Of a stretch of DNA of 64,000 nucleotides, positions 7,826-15,756 are shown in pieces (the stretch's first letter is position 1; each line of letters starts with the position of its first letter). The notes beneath the pieces were generated by a model, which saw only the letters and a list, made by a program, of their open reading frames with translations, made no database searches and was not told the origin of the DNA. This stretch comes from Alkaliphilus oremlandii OhILAs (lineage in GTDB: Bacteria > Bacillota > Clostridia > Peptostreptococcales > Natronincolaceae), in assembly GCF_000018325.1 (NCBI RefSeq), contig NC_009922.1, forward strand, positions 620,001 to 684,000, given 5' to 3'. The translations under genes were made by a program, and so were the position numbers.

Positions 7826-9184
7826 ATGAAGAAAAGAGAATATAAGGTTTTTCATATTTTTTTATGCCTATTTTTAGTCGTATTTATTGTCCTAGGGCCT
7901 TATTATCTAATCAATTATCGTCCAAATAGTGTGGATTATAGTAAAAAAAATAAGGCACAGGAGCCTGGGTGGCAGGGGATTATAACCTTATGGGATTATC
8001 CTAGATTAGATAAAAAGACGGGAACAAATTTTGGATGGATGTACGAAAAAATTAGAGCCTTCGAAAAAGCAAATCCAGGGGTCTATATAAAGTTTACGCC
8101 GCTCAGCTGGGAAAAGGGCCCCATCAAAATAAATACTGCGGCAAAGCTAGGAGGACTACCAGATATCGTCCCTATTGGCAATGATTACGGTTTGATGAAT
8201 CGGGGTGTGCTAGAAGAGCTGAACCCTTATTTAACGGGGGATGAAATACAAGATTTTAGAGAGAATGCGTTAAAAGCTGTTACCTACCAAAATAAAATCT
8301 ATGGCATCCCATGGATGATGACCACCTATACCATGGTTCTCAACTTAGATTTATTCAACGAAAGAGGTGTAGAACCTCCAGTTGATGGACAGTGGACATA
8401 TGAAGAATTTGTCAGTAAAATGGAATCACTAACTTTTGACAGTAAAGGAAATAATAAAATAGATCGGTATGGTTTTAACAGTTTTATAGAGCCGGGATAT
8501 TATAATACATGGGGAATTTTGCTGAGTGATGGTGCTAAGGTTTTCAATGAAAAAATGCAGTACAGCTTTAACGACGATAAGGCTTTAAGTGGACTTACGA
8601 AGCTGATGGATTTAAAATTGAAATACGGCATTACCCATCCAGATTTCGGTACGAACAATTCAAATCAATCATGGACGAACTTTTACAAGGATCAAAACAT
8701 AGCAGTATACCCTGTGGGAACATGGGCATTGAACGTATTGGATAATCTACAGAAGGAAGGAACTGGACTCAACTACGGCATCGCTGGATTTCCAAAGGGA
8801 AACTTGGGAAAATCCATTACCTTAAACAACACAGTAGGGTCCTATGGTATGGTAAATCAGGAAAGTGAGGAAAAGAAACAGGTTATTATCAGCTTTTTAA
8901 AATTTTTAATAAAGGAAGAGTACCAGAAGGACCTGATAAGACTCGGTGTTTTTCCAGCTAGAAAGTCTATAGGAAATATCTATACCGATGACACCAATAT
9001 GACCATGATTTATGAAGAACTACAAAATGCAAATATTGTATTTAATCATCCTTATTGGAAGGAAATCGATGAGATTCTACAAAGAGAAATACAGCAGGGA
9101 GTTCTTGGTAATAAAAGTCCAGAGCAGGTTTTAAAAGATGCAGAGGAGAAGATTCATATACTGTTGAATCGTATTGAAAATTGA
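7826..9184 (+). CDS. ABC transporter substrate-binding protein, sugar-type (family 1), orphan
   Basis: This 452-residue protein probably starts at ATG 7826; the in-frame ATG at 7811 is part of the G-rich ribosome site. A single hydrophobic N-terminal segment (residues 9-30) lacks a lipobox Cys, so it is a membrane-anchored or cleaved form rather than a lipoprotein. GIITLWDYPRLD, FEKANPGVYIKF, LPDIVPIGNDYG and IYGIPWMMTTYTMVLNLDLF follow the usual order of family 1 sugar-binding proteins. No permease or ATPase gene is near. It may be a sensor subunit, or may serve a transporter encoded elsewhere. Confidence 0.8.
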   Translation: MKKREYKVFHIFLCLFLVVFIVLGPYYLINYRPNSVDYSKKNKAQEPGWQGIITLWDYPRLDKKTGTNFGWMYEKIRAFEKANPGVYIKFTPLSWEKGPIKINTAAKLGGLPDIVPIGNDYGLMNRGVLEELNPYLTGDEIQDFRENALKAVTYQNKIYGIPWMMTTYTMVLNLDLFNERGVEPPVDGQWTYEEFVSKMESLTFDSKGNNKIDRYGFNSFIEPGYYNTWGILLSDGAKVFNEKMQYSFNDDKALSGLTKLMDLKLKYGITHPDFGTNNSNQSWTNFYKDQNIAVYPVGTWALNVLDNLQKEGTGLNYGIAGFPKGNLGKSITLNNTVGSYGMVNQESEEKKQVIISFLKFLIKEEYQKDLIRLGVFPARKSIGNIYTDDTNMTMIYEELQNANIVFNHPYWKEIDEILQREIQQGVLGNKSPEQVLKDAEEKIHILLNRIEN

Positions 9185-9267
9185 CCTAGGACCTTAAAAA
9201 AGGTATACTTTAAATGAAAGTATTTGGAAAAAATATGACAATGGACATAGATATAGGAGTGAACAGA

Positions 9268-10182
9268 GTGGATAAATTAAAAGCATATAAAGCGTTGACT
9301 AAGGTAATTCCTCAAGACCTTGTTTTATTGGATGAACCGATGAAAAATCATACATCCTTTAAAATCGGTGGCCCAGCAGATATTATGGTTATCCCAGAAA
9401 CCATCGATCAGCTGAAAAGTGCAATTAAACTTAGTAAAGAAAATCAAATGCCTTATTTTATCATAGGAAATGGCAGCAATTTAATCGTAAGAGATAAGGG
9501 GATGCGGTGTATCGTCATTAAAATTGCAGAGCAGTTTAGTAAAGTGTCTTTTCAGGGCAATACGGTGATTGCAGAGGCTGGTATTTTACTATCCAAGTTA
9601 TCTAAGAAGATCATGGCAGAGAGTCTAAAAGGCTTCGAATTTGCCAGCGGTATCCCTGGAACCCTAGGCGGTGCAATCACCATGAATGCAGGTGCCTATG
9701 GAGGCGAGATGAAGGATGTTGTGAAAGGTGCCCATCTATTGAATGACAATGGAGAGGTCCGATATTTTACCCTAGAGGAGCTAGAACTGGGGTATCGTAC
9801 GAGTATCATCCAAAAACAAGGCTATATTGCATTGGATGTTGAACTAGCTCTTGAAAAAGGCGATTATCAGGAAATATTAGAAATCACCAGGGATTTAACC
9901 GAAAGAAGAACTACAAAGCAGCCGTTACATTTACCTAGTGCAGGCAGTGTTTTTAAAAGACCGGAAGGATATTTTGCAGGTAAGTTAATACAGGACAGTG
10001 GACTCAAAGGACAGCGTGTGGGTGGCGCACAGGTATCAGAACTGCACAGCGGTTTCATTGTGAATGTGGGGGATGCCACGGCGAAGGATGTTTTAGACCT
10101 CATACAATTAATCAAAGATCGAGTGTACGAAACGTTTCATGTACAGCTAGAAACGGAAGTAAGAATTGTTGGAGAAGAATAA
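9268..10182 (+). CDS. murB: UDP-N-acetylenolpyruvoylglucosamine reductase MurB
   Basis: This 304-residue enzyme reduces enolpyruvyl-UDP-GlcNAc to UDP-MurNAc with FAD and NADPH in peptidoglycan synthesis. GTG 9268 is preferred, eight bases after AGGAG; ATG 9214 has no ribosome site and would give an overlong N-terminus. HTSFKIGGPADI and GNGSNLIVRD are the FAD-binding segments, GIPGTLGGAITMNAGAYGGE the core signature, AGSVFKRP contains the catalytic Ser, and ETEVRIVG near the C-terminus the catalytic Glu. rapZ follows after 36 bases. Confidence 0.93.
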   Translation: MDKLKAYKALTKVIPQDLVLLDEPMKNHTSFKIGGPADIMVIPETIDQLKSAIKLSKENQMPYFIIGNGSNLIVRDKGMRCIVIKIAEQFSKVSFQGNTVIAEAGILLSKLSKKIMAESLKGFEFASGIPGTLGGAITMNAGAYGGEMKDVVKGAHLLNDNGEVRYFTLEELELGYRTSIIQKQGYIALDVELALEKGDYQEILEITRDLTERRTTKQPLHLPSAGSVFKRPEGYFAGKLIQDSGLKGQRVGGAQVSELHSGFIVNVGDATAKDVLDLIQLIKDRVYETFHVQLETEVRIVGEE

Positions 10183-10218
10183 AGAGAAGCTTTGCCTACA
10201 TAAGAGGAGATGGTAAGT

Positions 10219-11091
10219 ATGAAATTTGTAATAATCACAGGGCTATCTGGTGCCGGTAAAAGTCAGGCGATTAAATACATGGAAGACTTTGGTTACTATT
10301 GCGTTGATAATTTGCCACCGACTTTGCTCACGAAGTTTGCAGAGCTATGCTATCAATCTCAGGGTCCCATGGCGAAGGTTGCTTTAGTGATCGATATTAG
10401 AGGCGGAATGTTCTTTGAGGATCTCTTTAGTAGCTTAGAGCGTATGACAGAGGCAGGATACCAATATGAAATTTTATTTTTAGATGCCAGTGACAAAGCA
10501 TTGATAAAGCGCTTCAAAGAAACGAGAAGAAGCCATCCACTGTCCGTAGATGGCTCAATTCCTGAAGGAATTGCCCTAGAGCGAGAAAAGCTGAAGGAGC
10601 TGAAGCAAAAGGCAAAACATATTATCGATACAACAAACCTTCGGTCTGCCCAGTTGAAAGAGGAATTGAATAATATTTACGTAGAAGGAAATCAATCGAA
10701 CAATTTAATCATATCCATTGTATCCTTTGGATTTAAACATGGGATTCCTTTAGATGCAGATTTGGTTTTCGATGTGAGGTTTCTACCGAATCCATTCTAT
10801 ATCGAGGACTTAAAGGAGCTTACAGGCAATGACAAGAAAGTGCGAGATTACGTTATGAACGCTCCAATCAGTGTGGAATTTTCTAACAAGCTTAACGATA
10901 TGATCAGTTTTTTAATTCCACAATACATAGAAGAAGGTAAAAACCAATTGGTAATTGCTATTGGCTGTACCGGTGGTATGCATCGCTCTGTTACCATCGC
11001 CCACGTCCTATACAACTATCTAAAGGAAAGAGGATATCGGGTACTAATGAATCATAGAGATTCCAATTTATCCATAGGAAGGAAAGGATAG
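10219..11091 (+). CDS. rapZ: RNase adapter / nucleotide-binding protein RapZ (YvcJ)
   Basis: This 290-residue P-loop protein has Walker A GLSGAGKS at residues 8-15, VIDIRG as Walker B, and the C-terminal GCTGGMHRSV segment of the family. ATG 10219 lies nine bases after GGAG; the earlier ATG at 10210 overlaps the ribosome site. In Bacillus YvcJ binds and hydrolyses nucleotides and affects competence, while RapZ in enterobacteria guides sRNA decay and controls GlmS. yvcK follows after four bases. In most Firmicutes whiA would come next, but here it is displaced. Confidence 0.93.
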   Translation: MKFVIITGLSGAGKSQAIKYMEDFGYYCVDNLPPTLLTKFAELCYQSQGPMAKVALVIDIRGGMFFEDLFSSLERMTEAGYQYEILFLDASDKALIKRFKETRRSHPLSVDGSIPEGIALEREKLKELKQKAKHIIDTTNLRSAQLKEELNNIYVEGNQSNNLIISIVSFGFKHGIPLDADLVFDVRFLPNPFYIEDLKELTGNDKKVRDYVMNAPISVEFSNKLNDMISFLIPQYIEEGKNQLVIAIGCTGGMHRSVTIAHVLYNYLKERGYRVLMNHRDSNLSIGRKG

Positions 11092-11095
11092 ACCA

Positions 11096-12427
11096 ATGAG
11101 ATTGATCCACTGGCTGAAACCCGGATTAAAAATTAAGAGATGGATAATTTGTGGCTTGGGAGGAATTGTACTTGTTTCCATAGCAATTTCCAATTATCTG
11201 AATCAGCTGAATCTTAAATTGAGCTTTTTTATGAGCGTCTTCCTAGGACTAATCGGTCTTATTACTGTATTTCTTTCTTTAAAAAGTGGAATTGTCTCTA
11301 TTTTAGAGTTTGTATATTATCCAGTGACTTTGACTGGGAAAACGGATAATGGAAAATTAGATAAAAAGATTTATGATAAGAAAATCTTAGCAAGAGGACC
11401 GAGGGTGGTGGTCATCGGCGGAGGTACTGGGCTATCGGTTCTTTTAAGAGGTTTAAAGCTATTTACGTCGAATATTACGGCAATTGTTACAGTGGCAGAT
11501 GATGGTGGAGGATCAGGCAAGCTGAGAGAGGACTTAGGGATGCTGCCACCGGGAGACATTAGAAACTGCATACTGGCTTTGGCCGATATGGAGCCTACCA
11601 TGGAGCAGCTATTGCAGTACCGATTCAAAGAAGGCGATCTGAAGGGTCAGAGCTTTGGTAATCTGCTCATCGCCTCTATGAATGATATCAGTGGTAATTT
11701 CGAGGAAGCCATTCAGAAAATATGTGACGTTTTAGCTGTGACAGGAAAGGTTCTGCCCGTTACCCTTAGAAATATTACCCTCTATGCAAAGCTCCAAAAT
11801 GGCACTGTCGTTAAAGGAGAGTCCAACATACCAATCAGAAGTAAGGCAGAAAAAAGCCCTATCGAAAAGGTTTTCATTAAGCCCAAGGAGGCTGAAACCA
11901 TTAAAGATGCCTTATGTGCCATTGAAGATGCAGATATTGTTCTATTGGGTCCTGGCAGCTTATATACCAGCGTTGTACCGAATTTACTTGTAAAAAATAT
12001 AAAGGAAAGCTTAAATAAAACAACGGCTATCAAAGTGTATATCACCAATGTGATGACACAGCCAGGAGAAACCGATGGATATACAGTCTCCTCCTATGTG
12101 AAGGGGCTTTTAAACCATTGGCCAGAGGGACGACTGGATTATGTAATTGCTAATACGGGCACCATCAGTGATATTGTCAGCTCAAAATATGAAACAGAAG
12201 GATCGGAAGTTACAAAGCTAACCGAATACGATAGAGAAATCCTAAGTCATATGGGGATTCAACTGATCACAGCAGATTTAATCGATATCAAAAAGGACTA
12301 TGTGCGCCATGATGCCATTCAATTGTCGAAGATGATTATTGATTTGGTGCTCCAATATAAAGTTGCCAGTGACAAGAGTCGTATTATCGATTATTTTTAT
12401 TTAAGAGAATTATTGAAGAAATCATAA
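11096..12427 (+). CDS. yvcK: YvcK/MgfK-family protein (gluconeogenesis/cell-wall factor)
   Basis: This 443-residue protein has about 100 extra N-terminal residues with two membrane segments (about 17-35 and 42-62), and then the YvcK core: VVVIGGGTGLSVLLRGLK, TVADDGGGSGKLREDLGMLPPGDIRNC, GNLLIASM and GPGSLYTSVVPNLLV. The Bacillus protein lacks the membrane part, binds UDP-GlcNAc and directs carbon toward the cell wall; membrane-bound versions are common in Clostridia. It is co-transcribed with rapZ and ended by a terminator at 12427. Confidence 0.92.
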   Translation: MRLIHWLKPGLKIKRWIICGLGGIVLVSIAISNYLNQLNLKLSFFMSVFLGLIGLITVFLSLKSGIVSILEFVYYPVTLTGKTDNGKLDKKIYDKKILARGPRVVVIGGGTGLSVLLRGLKLFTSNITAIVTVADDGGGSGKLREDLGMLPPGDIRNCILALADMEPTMEQLLQYRFKEGDLKGQSFGNLLIASMNDISGNFEEAIQKICDVLAVTGKVLPVTLRNITLYAKLQNGTVVKGESNIPIRSKAEKSPIEKVFIKPKEAETIKDALCAIEDADIVLLGPGSLYTSVVPNLLVKNIKESLNKTTAIKVYITNVMTQPGETDGYTVSSYVKGLLNHWPEGRLDYVIANTGTISDIVSSKYETEGSEVTKLTEYDREILSHMGIQLITADLIDIKKDYVRHDAIQLSKMIIDLVLQYKVASDKSRIIDYFYLRELLKKS

Positions 12428-12447
12428 AAGCCCGTAAGGGCTTTTTT
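12427..12447. terminator. Bidirectional terminator between yvcK and the permease
   Basis: AAAGCCC and GGGCTTT enclose GTAA, with six T on the plus strand and A residues before the stem that give a U run on the minus strand. It can serve both convergent genes. Confidence 0.8.
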
Positions 12448-12465
12448 GATGGAGGATTGACGGAA

Positions 12466-13731
12466 TTATGCTTCTTCCATAAGAGATTCTTCTTCATCAT
12501 CTACTTCAAATGGAAGGATGATATTTAATATAATACCAACAATGGCAGCTAGAGCCATGCCCACAAGCTTTATTTCTACAAAGCTTAATTTTATCGGTAT
12601 GGTAGCGCCACCGAGACCAAATACTAATATCACCGCGATGATAATCATATTTCTAGATTTAGAGAAATCAACCCTATTATCCACCAGTGTTCGAGCGCCA
12701 ATAGAAGCAATCATTCCAAATAAAACAATGACAGCGCCTCCGATAACTGGCTTTGGAATCGTACTTGTGAATGCATTCAGCTTTGGAATCAGTCCGATGA
12801 GTATGGTTATAACGGCAGCAATTCGCATGACTTTGGGATCCCACACTTTGGTTAGGGCTACGACTCCTGTATTTTGTGAATACGTTGTATTTGCTGGACC
12901 TCCAAAAAGAGCAGAGACCGAAGTAGCCACGCCATCCCCTATGAGTGTACGTGTAAGGCCTGGATCCTTAGCCAAGTCTTTTTTCACAACGCCACTCATT
13001 GCAAGAACATCACCAATATGCTCCACCACTGTTGTAAGTGCAATTGGTGCAACAATCATCGTTGCTCCCAAATTAAATTTAGGTAGTGAAAAGTTTGGGA
13101 TGCCAAACCAAGCTGCTTGAGCAATTGGAGAATAATCTACTCTGCCTAAGATGGATGCCAATAGATATCCTGCGCCTAGACCAATGATAACAGGAACAAT
13201 TCTAAGAAAACCTTTTCCAAATACAGATATGGCAATAATCGTGACTAAGGTCAACATGGATAACAGCCAATCCTGAGAAGCCATGTTAATTGCATTAGGA
13301 GCTAGGGTCATGCTGATTACAATAATAATAGGACCTGTAACGATGGGAGGGAAATATTTTAGAATTTTTTCAGAACCATAGATAGAAATCAATAAAGCAA
13401 AAATTATGTAAATAAAGCCGGCGACAATAATTCCTCCTCTTGCATACTCTAAGCCATATAATTCCCCTGCCAGAATAACAGGTGCAATAAATGAGAATGA
13501 GGAGCCAAGATATGCAGGAACTTTACTTTGTGTAATAAAATGAAATATCAAAGTACCAATTCCAGACATAATGAGAGCAACACCGATATCCAGTCCCGTT
13601 AATATAGGCACTAATACCGTAGAAGCAAAAAGTGTAAAAACATGTTGAAGACCTAGAGCTAAGCCTTTCATTGCACCGAGGGAGCTAATGTCTTCGATTG
13701 GAGCATTATGTACTTTTTTAACTTTACCCAT
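12466..13731 (-). CDS. NCS2 nucleobase:cation symporter (uracil/xanthine permease)
   Basis: This 421-residue membrane protein starts at ATG 13731 behind AAGGAGG. It has the NCS2 layout of about 14 segments, with GLQHVFTLFASTVLVPILTGLD near the N-terminus and the substrate-site regions SSFSFIAPVILA and ALTTVVEHIGDVLAMSG (the conserved Glu in VVEHIGD). GGPANTTYSQNTGVVALT is the NCS2 signature loop. Uracil (UraA-like) is a reasonable guess, but xanthine cannot be excluded. No PyrR site or purine riboswitch was recognised upstream. The gene splits the usual yvcK-whiA pair. Confidence 0.85.
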   Translation of the reverse strand: MGKVKKVHNAPIEDISSLGAMKGLALGLQHVFTLFASTVLVPILTGLDIGVALIMSGIGTLIFHFITQSKVPAYLGSSFSFIAPVILAGELYGLEYARGGIIVAGFIYIIFALLISIYGSEKILKYFPPIVTGPIIIVISMTLAPNAINMASQDWLLSMLTLVTIIAISVFGKGFLRIVPVIIGLGAGYLLASILGRVDYSPIAQAAWFGIPNFSLPKFNLGATMIVAPIALTTVVEHIGDVLAMSGVVKKDLAKDPGLTRTLIGDGVATSVSALFGGPANTTYSQNTGVVALTKVWDPKVMRIAAVITILIGLIPKLNAFTSTIPKPVIGGAVIVLFGMIASIGARTLVDNRVDFSKSRNMIIIAVILVFGLGGATIPIKLSFVEIKLVGMALAAIVGIILNIILPFEVDDEEESLMEEA

Positions 13732-14169
13732 TTACATTTCCTCCTTTAGATATCAATCAATTTGTATAAGCGCATAAAGTATGGGACGATCCTCCTCCCT
13801 ATTTAATTTTGAAGATACGTATATACAATGATATACGCCGTATTATGAACATAATCCTTTGTCAAATAATGACCAAAATCTAAAGAGAACTTGCGAAACT
13901 ATTTGTTTATTATATATAAAACTGTTTATTTAAGTACATAAGCAGTTCTAACTTAACAAAAATTGAATAGAATTGTGACTTCGCAGCGACAGCGTTATTT
14001 CATTTATATGAATTTTAAAAATACAAAATGTATTGAATATATATACGGTAGTTACTAAATATTGAAAACTGTGATTTAATATGGTAACTTAGTAATATAA
14101 TAAAAACAGAATTCTAAATATGGTATATAATATACAAAAGAGCAGTTGAAGCATAAAGGAGTGGAGGTT
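13732..14169. other. Intergenic region between divergent permease and Nudix genes
   Basis: About 440 A/T-rich bases without a convincing gene. On the minus strand TTGACA (13860-13865 read in reverse) is a possible -35 for the permease, with only a poor -10. A hairpin CGTATAT/ATATACG lies near 13815-13840. Near 14050-14095 AGTTACTAAATATT and AATATGGTAACT form an imperfect inverted repeat in the probable Nudix promoter area. Confidence 0.4.
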
Positions 14170-14592
14170 GTGCGTGAAGAAATAAGTGCTGGAGGCGTTG
14201 TCGTTTTTGGAAATACCATATTGCTCTTAAAAAAATATAATGGAGACTGGGTACTTCCAAAAGGAAAAGTAGAACTGGACGAAACCTTTGAACAAACTGC
14301 TATTAGAGAGGTATACGAAGAAGCCTCTGTTAAAGTAGAAGTTATCAAATATCTTGGTGAAATACACTATACCTATAAAAATAATTGGGAGGATAATAAT
14401 CTGATCAATAAAACTGTACATTGGTTTCTGATGCAATCTAGAACCATGGATTGTATTCCTTTAAGAGAAGAAGGCTTTATTGATGCTAAATTTATTCACA
14501 TGAATAGATCGGCAGATTTAGCGAAATATCATGACGAAAAAGAAATTATAACGAAGGCCATTGCAGAATATAACAAAACCTCTAATGCATAA
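14170..14592 (+). CDS. Nudix hydrolase
   Basis: This 140-residue protein starts at GTG 14170, eight bases after AAAGGAG. The Nudix box is GKVELDETFEQTAIREVYEEAS, matching GX5EX7REUXEEXG except that Ser replaces the late Gly. AGGVVVF and WVLPKGKVE are typical of Ap4A/diphosphoinositol-type members. It would hydrolyse a nucleoside diphosphate linked to another moiety; the substrate is unknown. whiA begins 41 bases later, so the two are probably co-transcribed. Confidence 0.85.
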   Translation: MREEISAGGVVVFGNTILLLKKYNGDWVLPKGKVELDETFEQTAIREVYEEASVKVEVIKYLGEIHYTYKNNWEDNNLINKTVHWFLMQSRTMDCIPLREEGFIDAKFIHMNRSADLAKYHDEKEIITKAIAEYNKTSNA

Positions 14593-14633
14593 GAAAAATG
14601 TACCTAAAAATAGATTATAAAGGTTGTGGTAGT

Positions 14634-15596
14634 ATGTCATTTTCAGCAGTGACAAAGGGCGAACTTGCAAGAATTTATTCGAAAGACAGATGTTGCCAAT
14701 TGGCAGAGCTAGCTGCTTTAATAAGAATGTGCGGTACTCTTCAATTGGTAGGAGGTGCACAAAAGCTAAATATTAAATTAACTACGGAAAATCCGGCAAT
14801 TGCAAGAAAATTATTTAAGCTTTTTAAAGATTTATTTGGTGTTCATATCGAAGTAATGATCCGTCGAAATCCAAGGCTAAGAAAAAACAATCATTACTTA
14901 ATGGTTGTGACCCATGGTATGGGGAGTACGGATATTTTAGAGAAGGTTAAAATTCTAAAAAAAGAGGCGAATTCCTTCGATATTTCATATGGTGTACCTT
15001 TAATGTTACTGCAGAATCGTTGCTGTAGACGGGCTTATTTAAGAGGTGCTTTTTTAGGGGGCGGCTCAGTCAGTGATCCCGAAAAAACGTACCACTTAGA
15101 ATTTGTTACCCATAGCCATGAGCATAGTGAATCTTTAAGGGATTTGATCAATGACTTTCAGTTAACCTCAAAAATCGTAGAGCGAAAGGGAAGCTACGTC
15201 GTATATTTGAAAGAAGGAGACCAGATCGTGGACTTATTGAATATTATGGAGGCTCATAGTGCTTTGTTGGAGCTGGAAAATGTACGGATCTATAAGCAGA
15301 TGAGAAATGATGTAAATCGGATCGTTAATTGTGAGACAGCAAATTTAAGCAAAACTGTAGATGCGGCCATAAGGCAGATTGAAAACATAGAATATATCAA
15401 AAATACCGTAGGGTTAGGATATTTACCAGAAAACCTAAGGGAAATCGCGGAGATTAGATTGGAATATGAGGATGCAACACTGAAGGAGCTAGGGGAGATG
15501 CTCAGCCCAGCCATCGGTAAATCTGGTGTAAATCATAGACTGAGAAAAATTGATGAAATCGCCACGAAATTACAAGAAGGAAAAATAAAAAATTAA
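14634..15596 (+). CDS. whiA: WhiA, DNA-binding sporulation/cell-division regulator
   Basis: This 320-residue protein starts at ATG 14634, giving MSFSAVTKGELARIY, the normal WhiA opening. It has a LAGLIDADG-like homing-endonuclease fold without nuclease activity (CCRRAYLRGAFLGGGSVSDPEKTYHLEF) and a C-terminal helix-turn-helix (LREIAEIRLEYEDATLKELGEML, GVNHRLRKI). In Bacillus it affects division and chromosome segregation and in actinomycetes it controls sporulation. It normally follows yvcK; here it is about 2.2 kb away. Confidence 0.93.
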   Translation: MSFSAVTKGELARIYSKDRCCQLAELAALIRMCGTLQLVGGAQKLNIKLTTENPAIARKLFKLFKDLFGVHIEVMIRRNPRLRKNNHYLMVVTHGMGSTDILEKVKILKKEANSFDISYGVPLMLLQNRCCRRAYLRGAFLGGGSVSDPEKTYHLEFVTHSHEHSESLRDLINDFQLTSKIVERKGSYVVYLKEGDQIVDLLNIMEAHSALLELENVRIYKQMRNDVNRIVNCETANLSKTVDAAIRQIENIEYIKNTVGLGYLPENLREIAEIRLEYEDATLKELGEMLSPAIGKSGVNHRLRKIDEIATKLQEGKIKN

Positions 15597-15647
15597 GAAT
15601 ATTTAATATTTTGTAGAAAATTATATTAAATAAAGTAAAATACAAAG

Positions 15648-15676
15648 AAAAGCTCATTTTAGGGCTTTCTTTTTTT
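15648..15676 (+). terminator. Rho-independent terminator after whiA
   Basis: AAAGCTC (15649-15655) pairs with GGGCTTT (15662-15668, one G-U), followed by CTTTTTTT. Confidence 0.65.
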
Positions 15677-15756
15677 ATTATAAAATTAAGAATATTTTGC
15701 CCTTCACTACGAAAAATTGATATAATATTCTTAATAGTATGGAAGGAGTGATTTTT

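Noticed and set aside
12518..13120. 200-codon plus-strand ORF opposite the NCS2 permease
   Set aside because: It is the antisense shadow of a long membrane-protein gene, has no ribosome site, and shows no domain-like pattern.
13740..13930. Possible purine riboswitch or PyrR site before the nucleobase permease
   Set aside because: None of the conserved core sequences of either element could be found on the minus strand.
13977..14020. Partial resemblance to the 115-bp repeat (TTGTGA..GCG.TTATTTCATTTAT)
   Set aside because: Only short pieces match and the hairpin loops are absent, so it is not counted as a copy.
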